From JBBWZH01 sp035544115 (GTDB lineage Bacteria > Actinomycetota > Actinomycetes > Mycobacteriales > CADCTP01), in the NCBI GenBank assembly GCA_963714145.1, contig OY970235.1, forward strand, positions 7,130,001-7,194,000: a stretch of DNA of 64,000 nucleotides, written 5' to 3'. A program made the position numbers and the translations under genes. The notes below the pieces were generated by a model. That model saw only the letters and a program-made list of their open reading frames with translations. It had not been told where the DNA came from and did no database searches. This document shows, in pieces, positions 30,618 through 38,162 of the stretch (within the stretch, counting starts at the first letter, position 1; every line of letters starts with the position of its first letter).

Positions 30618-31343
30618 TCACCAGTGGGCGCGGCCGATCACCCGGCCGTCGGCGTCGAGCGCCTCGGCCGCGCAGCTGTCCTCTTCCTTCTTCTTCGGGT
30701 CGTCCGGGATCCGGATCCGCCCGTAGTAGACCGACCCGACGATCGTGGCCGGGGCCGGTGGCGCGCCGGGGCAGGCGATCCGGACCGCGCGGACGTCCGC
30801 GCTGATCCGGCCGACGTCGTCGAACTCGAGCACGTCGCCGGTCCGCTGCGGCCGGACCCCGGTACCCTTTCGCAGGATCGGGGCGCCCGGATCGGTGCGC
30901 GGCAGGTACGCCTCCGGGAAGTGCTTCACGCCGATCCCGGAGGCGCCCAGGTAGCTGCCATCGGTCGCGAAGATGCAGACCCAGTCGAGCACCGTGACGT
31001 CCACCATCAGCACCGTGCCGTAGCTGTCCACGTGCTTGAGCCGGATGCCACGGATCGCCGTGGCCTTGTCCTTCGGATCCCGGACGGCGTCGACACACTG
31101 CCGGGCCCGGTTCAGGTCAGAGCTGCCAGCCACGACCGGGGTGGCCGCGGGGGTGCCGTGCTGCTCCGGGCCGGCGAACGGGTCGACCGCGATCAGCACG
31201 ACCGCGGCGGCAACCGCCACCACCAGGCCGGCGCCGGCCGCGAGCAGCCAGCCGCGGCGGGACGACCGCCCTGGCGGCGGGCCGGCCGGTGGCCCCGGGG
31301 TCGGGGGATCCACCGGGCGCTCGGGCGGGAACATCGCGCCCAT
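30618..31343 (-). CDS. Unrecognised single-pass membrane protein with Cys-containing outer domain
   Basis: The 241-aa protein has a Pro-rich cytosolic head (PPTPGPPAGPPPG, about 12-24), one membrane helix (about 33-56) and an extracytoplasmic domain of about 180 residues with four cysteines, probably two disulfides. It ends in a KKKEED-charged stretch before the last Cys. I do not recognise the family. ATG 31343 (MGAMFPP) or 31334 may be the start; the long open frame beyond it is a GC artefact. It stands alone between the dehydratase and the xylanase promoter region. Confidence 0.7.
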   Translation of the reverse strand: MGAMFPPERPVDPPTPGPPAGPPPGRSSRRGWLLAAGAGLVVAVAAAVVLIAVDPFAGPEQHGTPAATPVVAGSSDLNRARQCVDAVRDPKDKATAIRGIRLKHVDSYGTVLMVDVTVLDWVCIFATDGSYLGASGIGVKHFPEAYLPRTDPGAPILRKGTGVRPQRTGDVLEFDDVGRISADVRAVRIACPGAPPAPATIVGSVYYGRIRIPDDPKKKEEDSCAAEALDADGRVIGRAHW

Positions 31344-31956
31344 CGTGCCAGATCCGTCCGGTCCGTACCCGATGCTGTGGCTGAGCGCCGTATCGCCCCG
31401 CGCGAGGCCGTGCCGGTGGATGGTTCCGGCCGTTCCGATCGACCTGCCCGCAGGCTCCCCGGGGCGACCGGACCGCGGCGTATCGCCGGCGCCGGCCACC
31501 ACCCCGCCGGCCAGCACCACGGTGGCGCCGACCGAGGCGCCAACCTCGTAGCCCGGTCGCCGCCGGCACCGACCACGTCGTTCGCCTAGCTGCGGCAACT
31601 CTCGGTTACCAGACGTGGCTGCCGTCACCGCGCTGTCAACCTTCCGGAATCTTGCGGGATCAGCTCTTGATCAACCGACAACGATCGACCACTTCGATCA
31701 ACACCCGCGACCGGACTGGCTGCGAACTCCCTTGTGATCAGGGTGAATAGGCAAGTCAGTGCCAATCAGTCGTCCGGGATAGTGATCGGTACTTTTCCGG
31801 AAAGTCTTGCCATCGAGTTTGCTTGATTGTAATACTCCGCTTACAGCTCTCTGATCGCCGTGAGACCACCGAACGCCTACCGGCTACGCGGCGCAGCCAC
31901 AGCCTCGACCGGTCCACACCGATCACGTCCGGATGGATCTTGAAGGAGGCGTGGAC
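31344..31956. other. 613-bp spacer upstream of the xylanase
   Basis: There is no gene. The left part is ordinary GC-rich sequence. From about 31660 it becomes AT-richer, with GATCAAC direct repeats between about 31666 and 31702, a TTTCCGGAAA palindrome at 31794-31803 and a good promoter at 31807-31836. This is the regulatory region of the xylanase. Confidence 0.6.
31807..31836 (+). promoter_or_regulatory. Predicted xylanase promoter
   Basis: TTGCCA (31807-31812) and AATACT (31831-31836) are 18 bp apart, with an extended TGT before the -10. A leader of about 115 nt would follow. The 10-bp palindrome TTTCCGGAAA lies 3 bp upstream of the -35 and may be an operator. Confidence 0.42.
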
Positions 31957-33372
31957 ATGTCCAATGACGCAGCCACCGGCAGTCGCGGCCCGCGGCGACT
32001 ACGCGGACGCCATCTCGTCTCGGCCGGCGCCGTCAGTGCCCTGGTAATCGGCCTTGCCGCGACCATGGCAGGTACCGCGACCGCGGCGAGCACGCTCGGC
32101 GCCTCGGCAGCCGAACGAGGCCGGTACTTCGGTGTGGCGATCAACGGCGGCAAGCTGAACGACTCGGCGTACACCACGATCGCGGCCCGCGAGTTCGACA
32201 TGGTGACGGCCGAGAACGAGATGAAGATCGACGCGACCGAGCCGAACCAGAACCAGTTCAACTTCACCAACGGCGACCGGATCGCGACCTGGGCGACCAG
32301 CAACGGCAAGCGGCTGCGCGGCCACACCCTGGCCTGGCACTCCCAGCAGCCGGGCTGGATGCAGGGCATGAGCGGCAGCGCGCTGCGCTCGGCCATGGTC
32401 AACCACGTCACCCAGGTGATGACCCACTACCGCGGCCGGATCTACGCCTGGGACGTGGTGAACGAGGCGTTCGCCGACGGCGGCAACGGCGCCCGGCGTG
32501 ACTCCAACCTGCAGCGCACCGGCAACGACTGGATCGAGGCGGCGTTCCGGGCGGCCCGCGCGGCCGACTCCGGCGCCAAGCTCTGCTACAACGACTACAA
32601 CACCGACGGCCAGAACGCGAAGAGCAACGCGGTCTTCGCGATGGTGCAGGACTTCAAGAACCGCGGCGTCCCGATCGACTGCGTCGGCTTCCAGTCGCAC
32701 TTCAACAGCGCGTCGCCGGTGCCCGGCGACTACCAGGCCAACCTGCAGCGCTTCGCCAACCTCGGCGTCGACGTCCAGATCACCGAACTGGACATCGAAG
32801 GCTCCGGCAGCACCCAGGCCAGCAACTACGACCGCGTCGTGCGGGCGTGCCTGGCCGTGACCCGCTGCGCCGGCATCACCGTGTGGGGCGTGCGGGACCC
32901 TGACTCCTGGCGGGCCAGCGGCACGCCACTGCTGTTCGACGGCGGCGGCAACAAGAAGGCCGCGTACAACTCCACCCTCACCGCCCTGAACGGAACCCCG
33001 CCGACCGGAACCCCGCCCACCAGCACACCGCCCACCCCGCCGACCACCGGCCCGAACCCGGGCGGGGGCGGCTGCACGGCCAGCTACTCGCCGGCCGAGA
33101 GCTGGCCGGACCGGTTCAACGGCAGGGTGACGATCACCGCCACCGGCGGCGCGATCAGCAACTGGATCGTGACCGTGACCGTGCGCTCCCCGCAGCGGGT
33201 CTCGGCCACCTGGAACGGCAGCCCCACCTGGGACAGCAGCGGGAACGTGATGACGATGCGGCCGAACGGCAACGGCAACCTCGCCGCCGGCGCCTCGACC
33301 AGCTTCGGCTTCACGGTCATGGCCAACGGCAACTTCTCCGCGCCCACCCTCGGCGCCTGCCGGACGGCATAG
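31957..33372 (+). CDS. Secreted GH10 endo-1,4-beta-xylanase with CBM2
   Basis: The 471-aa precursor has a Tat/Sec-like signal (arginines at 13-18, hydrophobic core, cut near ATAAS), a GH10 barrel (about 48-345), a Thr/Pro linker (TPPTGTPPTSTPPTPP) and a C-terminal CBM2 (about 370-470). Catalytic residues are Glu170 as acid/base (WDVVNEAF) and Glu277 as nucleophile (ITELDIE). It hydrolyses xylan outside the cell, while CBM2 anchors it to cellulose or xylan. GAAGGAGG lies 7 nt before ATG 31957, preferred over ATG 31933. It is monocistronic, with a strong terminator downstream. Confidence 0.96.
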   Translation: MSNDAATGSRGPRRLRGRHLVSAGAVSALVIGLAATMAGTATAASTLGASAAERGRYFGVAINGGKLNDSAYTTIAAREFDMVTAENEMKIDATEPNQNQFNFTNGDRIATWATSNGKRLRGHTLAWHSQQPGWMQGMSGSALRSAMVNHVTQVMTHYRGRIYAWDVVNEAFADGGNGARRDSNLQRTGNDWIEAAFRAARAADSGAKLCYNDYNTDGQNAKSNAVFAMVQDFKNRGVPIDCVGFQSHFNSASPVPGDYQANLQRFANLGVDVQITELDIEGSGSTQASNYDRVVRACLAVTRCAGITVWGVRDPDSWRASGTPLLFDGGGNKKAAYNSTLTALNGTPPTGTPPTSTPPTPPTTGPNPGGGGCTASYSPAESWPDRFNGRVTITATGGAISNWIVTVTVRSPQRVSATWNGSPTWDSSGNVMTMRPNGNGNLAAGASTSFGFTVMANGNFSAPTLGACRTA

Positions 33373-33385
33373 CCGACCCCGGGCC

Positions 33386-33435
33386 CGGCAGCGGGTGGCG
33401 TGGCGATCGCAGGACCGCTACGCCACCCGCTGCCG
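33386..33435 (+). terminator. 16-bp hairpin terminator after the xylanase
   Basis: CGGCAGCGGGTGGCGT (33386-33401) and ACGCCACCCGCTGCCG (33420-33435) pair perfectly around an 18-nt loop, 14 bp past the stop. Confidence 0.85.
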
Positions 33436-33561
33436 ACGGCCCCCGCTTCCGCACCGACCCGGCCGGGTGCGTCGGGTCGGCGCGGGCGCGAGCGGCGAGT
33501 GGGCCGCAGCCGCCACGGCGGCCCACGATGACGGGGGCGGGACCGGGAGGGCGGTTGGCGG

Positions 33562-34764
33562 GTGGCGATGGAGCGCGACGGCACGGCTGTCGCCGCGGCG
33601 CTGCCGGTCCGGTACGCCGGTCTGGCGGTGGTCGCGCTCGCGCTCGGCACGTTCTCGTTTGTGACGACCGAGACCCTGCCGATCGGTCTGCTGCCGCAGA
33701 TCGCGGCCGATCTGCGCGTCTCGCTGTCCGCGGCGGGCCTGCTGGTGTCCGGGTACGCGCTGGTGGTCCTCGTGATGTCGGTGCCGCTGACGATGCTGCT
33801 CCGGCGGGTTCCACGGCGCTACCTGCTGGCTGGCGTGTTCACGGTGTTCGCGGCGGCGACCGGGCTGTCGGCCACGGCGGCGACCTACCCGATGTTGCTG
33901 CTGGCCCGGATGGCGATCGCGCTGACCCATTCGGTGTTCTGGTCAGTGGTCGCGGCGACGGCCGTCGGCCTGCATCCGCCGCGGCGACGCGGGCGGGTAC
34001 TCGCGTCGCTCTACTCAGGCGGCTCGCTCGGGGTCGTGCTGGGCACCCCGGCGGGTACCTGGCTCGGCCAGCACGCCGGCTGGCGGGCCGCGTTCTGGGT
34101 GATGAGCGTGCTCGCCGTGGTCACCCTCACCGCTATCGTCGTGCTGCTGCCTACCGCACGGCCGGAGCAGAACCCGGCGGCCGCCGGCAGCAGCCCCGAC
34201 CGGCGGCGGTACCTGGTGCTCATCGCGGCCATGTGCCTCGTCGTCACCGGCCTGTTCACGCTGCAGACGTACATCGCCCCGTTCCTCACCGAGGTCAGCG
34301 GCTTCCCGGTCGAGGCGGTGAGCCTGCTGCTGCTCCTGGGCGGCTCAGCCAGCCTCGCCGGTGCGATGGTCAGCGGCTGGCTGGTCGCGCGGCGCCCGGA
34401 AGTGGTCGTCGTCGGCCCGGTGGTGCTGCTCGCGCTGGCGCTGCTTGCGCTCTACGCGTTCGGCACCATGCGGCCCGCGACGGTGGCACTGCTGGCGGTC
34501 ATCGGGCTCGGGTTCGCCATCATGGTCACCGGCGTTCAGCACTGGATCTTCGAGGTCGCGCCCGGCAGTTCCGACGTCGCCACAGCTGGCAGTTCCGCCG
34601 CGTTCAACTTCGGGATCGGCTCCGGTGCGCTGATCGGCGGGCTGCTGCTGCCGAGCACGGGGGTCCGCAGCACCGCCCTGGTCGGTGGCCTGCTCGCGGT
34701 CACCGCGGTGGCGGTGCTGCTGGCCGGGCCGATGGCTGCGCTGCCCGCCCGTGCGCCGCGTTGA
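33562..34764 (+). CDS. MFS transporter, DHA1/sugar-efflux type
   Basis: The 400-aa protein has twelve predicted helices and the motif-A-like loop RRVPRRYLLAG between helices 2 and 3. The N-terminus FSFVTTETLPIGLLPQIA is typical of the DHA1 efflux proteins related to AraJ, NepI and YdhP. It exports an unknown small molecule by proton antiport. The start is GTG 33562 or ATG 33568 after GGGAGGG. It is downstream of, but terminator-separated from, the xylanase; no regulator is adjacent. Confidence 0.9.
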   Translation: MAMERDGTAVAAALPVRYAGLAVVALALGTFSFVTTETLPIGLLPQIAADLRVSLSAAGLLVSGYALVVLVMSVPLTMLLRRVPRRYLLAGVFTVFAAATGLSATAATYPMLLLARMAIALTHSVFWSVVAATAVGLHPPRRRGRVLASLYSGGSLGVVLGTPAGTWLGQHAGWRAAFWVMSVLAVVTLTAIVVLLPTARPEQNPAAAGSSPDRRRYLVLIAAMCLVVTGLFTLQTYIAPFLTEVSGFPVEAVSLLLLLGGSASLAGAMVSGWLVARRPEVVVVGPVVLLALALLALYAFGTMRPATVALLAVIGLGFAIMVTGVQHWIFEVAPGSSDVATAGSSAAFNFGIGSGALIGGLLLPSTGVRSTALVGGLLAVTAVAVLLAGPMAALPARAPR

Positions 34765-34913
34765 TGACGTACTGATGACCAGCAGGCAGACCACCCGGGC
34801 CGCCCGGCCGCCGGGCCGGTCTGTCCGGTGACTGGCGGCCGGTGTTGACCCGAACGCGGGCTGGTCGCCGCGGTCGCCGCGCGGGACCGTAGCCACGAGG
34901 AAAGGTGGCAACG

Positions 34914-35348
34914 ATGATGCGAAGACTGCTCCGGTTCAGCGTGGCCGTGCTGGCTATGGCGGCCGCCGTGCTGGGTCCGGGCCGGCCGGCGGTTGCCGAC
35001 CCGACACTGCAGGTCTCGGTGACCGGCGCCCGGTTGGCCGCCGGCGGGTTGCAGGTCGTGCTGACCGGCCGGTACGTGTGCGGTCCGTTCGCGCCGGGCT
35101 CCGACGGCGTGGTCGACCTGAGCGTGGTGCAGGAACTGGGGCCGGTGGGCACGACCGGTTACGGCTACCTCTTCCTGACGGTGTGCGACGGCAGCACGCA
35201 GGCCTGGTCGGCGCCGGTGGACAGCGTCGCCGGGCAGTTCGTCCGCGGCCGCGCGCAGGTGACCGGCTCGGGCTACGCCTGCGACCGCGGCCCGGCCGGC
35301 GGCTGCTCGTTCGGCTCGTTCGGCCCGACCGCCATCCGGATCCGCTAG
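34914..35348 (+). CDS. Small secreted protein with four cysteines
   Basis: The 144-aa precursor has a signal peptide (1 to about 30, cut near AVADP). The mature part of about 114 residues looks all-beta and carries four cysteines (YVCGPF, TVCDG, YACDRG, GGCSFG), suggesting two disulfides. I do not recognise a named family; similar small exported proteins are common in actinomycetes. GAGGAAAGG lies before ATG 34914. It is convergent with the chitinase gene. Confidence 0.75.
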   Translation: MMRRLLRFSVAVLAMAAAVLGPGRPAVADPTLQVSVTGARLAAGGLQVVLTGRYVCGPFAPGSDGVVDLSVVQELGPVGTTGYGYLFLTVCDGSTQAWSAPVDSVAGQFVRGRAQVTGSGYACDRGPAGGCSFGSFGPTAIRIR

Positions 35349-35367
35349 GTCCCGCCTCCGCGCCGAC

Positions 35368-35398
35368 CCGGCCGCCCGGCCCGGGAACCGGCGGCCGG
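35368..35398. terminator. Hairpin between convergent genes
   Basis: CCGGCCGCC (35368-35376) pairs with GGCGGCCGG (35390-35398) around a 13-nt loop. It lies between the stop of the small secreted protein and the stop of the chitinase and could serve both. Confidence 0.5.
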
Positions 35399-35399
35399 C

Positions 35400-37190
35400 T
35401 CACGGCAGCGCGTTCAGGAACGGCTCATGGCTGTTCTGGAACTCGAAGTTGAAGAACCGGTCCCAGTTGATCGACCACGTCATCAGGCCACGCAGCGCCG
35501 GCGCCGGGCCGCCGCGCAGCGCGTACCCGGCGCAGCCCTGCCCGCGGGCCAGGCAGTTCAGCGCCGTGTGCACCTGGTCCGGCGCCGTGAACCCGTTGCC
35601 GGCGCTGGTCGCCGCCGGCAGCCCGATCGCGACCTGGTCCGGCCGCAACGGCGGGAAGACCTGGCCGGTGTTGGCAACCGGGAAACCGGCCAGCAGCATG
35701 TCGGTCATCGCGATGTGGAAGTCCGCGCCGCCGATGAAGTGGAACTGGTTGTCCAGACCGGTGACCGGGCCGGAGTTGTAGTCCTGCACGTGCAGCACGG
35801 TCAGGTCGCCGCGCATCGCGTAGATGACCGGCAGGTACGACCCGGTGCGGTTGTCGCCGCTGCTGGTACCGCCGTAGAACTGGTACCCGACCTGGACGAA
35901 GAACGTCTCCGGCGCCATCGTCAGCACGAACCGCGAGCCGTACCGCGCCTTGAGCGTGCGCAGCGCGGCGATCAGGTTGACGACCACCGGCGTGGTCGGG
36001 TTGCGGAAGTCCGCGTCACCGGCGTTGAGGAACAGCGAGTGGCCCTCGAAGTCGATGTCCAGGCCGTCCAGGCCGTACCGGTCGATGATCGCCGCGACCG
36101 AGCTGACGAACCGGTCCCGGGCGGCGGTGGTGGTCAGCTGCACCTGCCCGTTCGCCCCGCCGATCGAGATCAGCACCTTCTTGCCCTGCGCCTGCTTGGC
36201 CCGGATCGCGGCGGTGAAGTCCGCGTCCGACTCGACGTTCGGGCACTCGCTCGCCGGGCACCGGTTGAACCGGATGTCCCCGGAGGTGACCGAGGTCGGC
36301 TCCCCGAACGCGAGGTCGATGATGTCCCACGCCGGCGGCACGTCCGCCATCCGGATGTACCCCGAGCCGTTGGCGAAGCTGGCGTGCAGGTAGCCGATCA
36401 GCGCGTGCCGGGGCAGCCCGGTGTTGACGCAGCCGGTCGTGCTGCCGGTGACCGCCGCCGACCGGGCCGACTCGCCGGCGCTGTTGATCGCCGCCACCGT
36501 GTAGGTGTGCGATGTGCAGGCGGCCAGCCCGCCGATGGTCGCGGAGGTGCCGGTGCTGGTGGCCCGCACGGTGCCGTCCTCGTAGACCCGGTAGCCGGTC
36601 ACGGTCCCGCTCGCCGCGGCCCAGGACAGCGCGATCGAACTGGCGGTGACCGCGCCGAGCGCCGGCGTACCGGGCACCCCCGGCACCCCGGGGCCACCGC
36701 CACCACCGTTGCCGGCCGGCCCGTCCAGGCTGACGTCGTCGGCGGTGTAGCTGCCCTGGCCGTACCAGCCGTGCAGGAAGACCTGCGCCGAGGTCTGCCC
36801 GGCCGCGGTGGTGAACGGCACCGTCAGCTGGGTGTACGCGGTGACCGCCGGCGTCCAGGTGGACGGACCGCCGGTCACTCCCAGGTAGACGAACGCGCCG
36901 CGCACCCACGCCGACAGCGTGTAGGCGGTGTTCGGCTGCACCGGCACGGTCTGCCGGCACTCCGCGGTGTCCGATGTGGACGCCGCACCGGCGAGCGCGA
37001 ACGCTCCACTGTGGACCGGGCTGCCGGTGACCGAGCCGAGGCCGCCCGAGCACGACCAACCGGTCAGCGAGCCGGCCTCGAACCCGGGGTTGGCGAGCAG
37101 GTTCGCCGCCGCGGCCGGCAGCGCACCGGCCATCCCGGCCAGGGTCAGCGCGGCGGTACCGGTTGCCGCTATCAGCATCCGAGCCCTCAT
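35400..37190 (-). CDS. Secreted GH18 chitinase with carbohydrate-binding and Fn3 modules
   Basis: The 596-aa precursor has a signal peptide (1 to about 29), a jelly-roll carbohydrate-binding domain (about 30-163, NLLANPGFEAGSLTGW), a Gly-rich linker, Fn3 (about 180-265) and a GH18 catalytic domain (about 275-596). The active-site motif DGLDIDFE gives Asp375, Asp378, Asp380 and the acid Glu382. It cleaves chitin by substrate-assisted catalysis outside the cell. The start ATG 37190 is set by the signal peptide. Two control elements are visible: a DasR-like site 170 bp upstream and a perfect 9-bp hairpin ending 4 bp before the start codon. Confidence 0.95.
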   Translation of the reverse strand: MRARMLIAATGTAALTLAGMAGALPAAAANLLANPGFEAGSLTGWSCSGGLGSVTGSPVHSGAFALAGAASTSDTAECRQTVPVQPNTAYTLSAWVRGAFVYLGVTGGPSTWTPAVTAYTQLTVPFTTAAGQTSAQVFLHGWYGQGSYTADDVSLDGPAGNGGGGGPGVPGVPGTPALGAVTASSIALSWAAASGTVTGYRVYEDGTVRATSTGTSATIGGLAACTSHTYTVAAINSAGESARSAAVTGSTTGCVNTGLPRHALIGYLHASFANGSGYIRMADVPPAWDIIDLAFGEPTSVTSGDIRFNRCPASECPNVESDADFTAAIRAKQAQGKKVLISIGGANGQVQLTTTAARDRFVSSVAAIIDRYGLDGLDIDFEGHSLFLNAGDADFRNPTTPVVVNLIAALRTLKARYGSRFVLTMAPETFFVQVGYQFYGGTSSGDNRTGSYLPVIYAMRGDLTVLHVQDYNSGPVTGLDNQFHFIGGADFHIAMTDMLLAGFPVANTGQVFPPLRPDQVAIGLPAATSAGNGFTAPDQVHTALNCLARGQGCAGYALRGGPAPALRGLMTWSINWDRFFNFEFQNSHEPFLNALP

Positions 37191-37193
37191 GGC

Positions 37194-37219
37194 TCGATCA
37201 CCACCGGCGCGGTGATCGA
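37194..37219 (-). promoter_or_regulatory. Perfect inverted repeat next to the chitinase start codon
   Basis: TCGATCACC (37194-37202) and GGTGATCGA (37211-37219) form a 9-bp stem with an 8-nt loop, ending 4 nt before the ATG. It covers the only Shine-Dalgarno-like sequence, so it could block translation in the RNA or act as a repressor site in DNA. Confidence 0.5.
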
Positions 37220-37359
37220 CGCACCTGGGACGGCGCCCGATGACGCCAGCGGGGTGACGACGGCGAGCCGGAGCGAGCGCCGTGGGGCCAGGCACATGCA
37301 GCCTCCCGAGAACCGAGCGGCAGCGGCCCTGACACGCAGATCATGCCTGCCGGAACCAA

Positions 37360-37375
37360 TCTGGTCTAGTCCACC
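37360..37375. promoter_or_regulatory. DasR-responsive element-like site (dre)
   Basis: TCTGGTCTAGTCCACC matches the Streptomyces dre consensus ACTGGTCTAGACCACT at 13 of 16 positions. DasR is the GntR-family repressor of chitin and N-acetylglucosamine genes. The site is 170 bp upstream of a chitinase, the expected target. Confidence 0.6.
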
Positions 37376-37403
37376 CTGGTCCGGCCGAACCTCGGCGGGT
37401 CGG

Positions 37404-37607
37404 TCAGGCCGCGGCGGCCAGCCGGGCGGGGGTGGGTCGGTGGGCCGGAACGGCGCGGCCGTCCGGTAGGAGTTCGCCGAGGTCGTCGAAGACGATCACG
37501 CCGTTGCACAGCAGGCTCCAGCCCTGTTCCGGGTGGCTGGCGACGGTGTGGGCGGCCTCGCGGTCGGGGCGGTGCGCAGCTGGGCATGCGGGCCGGTGTT
37601 GACACAC
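37404..37607 (-). CDS. DUF5999 family small protein
   Basis: The 67-aa protein starts MCQHRPACPAAHRPDREAAH and continues with SHPEQGWSLLCNGVIVFDD and ELLPDGR, the conserved pattern of the short actinobacterial DUF5999 family. Three cysteines and a CxHxxxC motif near the N-terminus could bind metal. Function is unknown. GTG 37607 is preceded by GGAGGTG. It lies between the chitinase regulatory region and another small gene on the same strand. Confidence 0.85.
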   Translation of the reverse strand: MCQHRPACPAAHRPDREAAHTVASHPEQGWSLLCNGVIVFDDLGELLPDGRAVPAHRPTPARLAAAA

Positions 37608-37746
37608 GGCACACCTCCGGTTCGATCACCGCGTCCTGGGCGGGCGCTCTCATCAAGGCAACGAACGCGAGCCACCAGATTCGACATGCATCCTCGCCAT
37701 CGGCCAAACCGGCGGACAGGTCGCGCCCGGGCCACCGGTGACGCGG

Positions 37747-38040
37747 TCAGCGGATGCCGGCGTGGCCGGCCCACCGGGAGCTGGCCCGATCGGCCGCGGC
37801 GAGGATGAGTGCGGCGAGCTCAGGCCGGTCCGGCACGGCGAACGAGACATAGTTGCCGCGACCGCCGGCGATCGGACGTCCGTAGGCCCGGGCAGCGAGC
37901 TGGCCATCGGAAAGCAGCCGGATGTTGAGGGTGCTGAGCATGAAGGTCTCACCGCGGCGCGTGTCGGTCCACCGCAGCGCCTCGGGAATGGTCACGTTGA
38001 TCGCCAACGCGGTCACCTCGACGCCCTCGGGACCGCCCAT
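37747..38040 (-). CDS. Small hypothetical protein
   Basis: The 97-aa soluble protein has an N-terminal strand-rich half (VEVTALAINVTIPEALRW) and a C-terminal Ala-rich helix. No family is recognised. A GGTGG sequence precedes ATG 38040. Coding bias follows the local GC pattern and the alternative frames are interrupted, but it could still be a chance frame. Confidence 0.5.
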   Translation of the reverse strand: MGGPEGVEVTALAINVTIPEALRWTDTRRGETFMLSTLNIRLLSDGQLAARAYGRPIAGGRGNYVSFAVPDRPELAALILAAADRASSRWAGHAGIR

Positions 38041-38162
38041 CCACCCAGGTTCCCACCTGCACTACCAGGCCACCAGAACATCCGCGCCAGCCACCGAGCG
38101 CCAGGTGGCCGACAGCGGTCGGGTCACCTCCGGTCGGGTCGGGCGGCTGGTGAGGCCGGTGC

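Noticed and set aside
31823..32047. Short frame in the xylanase leader starting MIVILRLQL
   Set aside because: No ribosome binding site, it overlaps the xylanase signal peptide and resembles no family.
37366..37707. Longer minus-strand frame over the DUF5999 gene
   Set aside because: The DUF5999 pattern and the GGAGGTG site support the 67-aa frame (37404-37607) instead.
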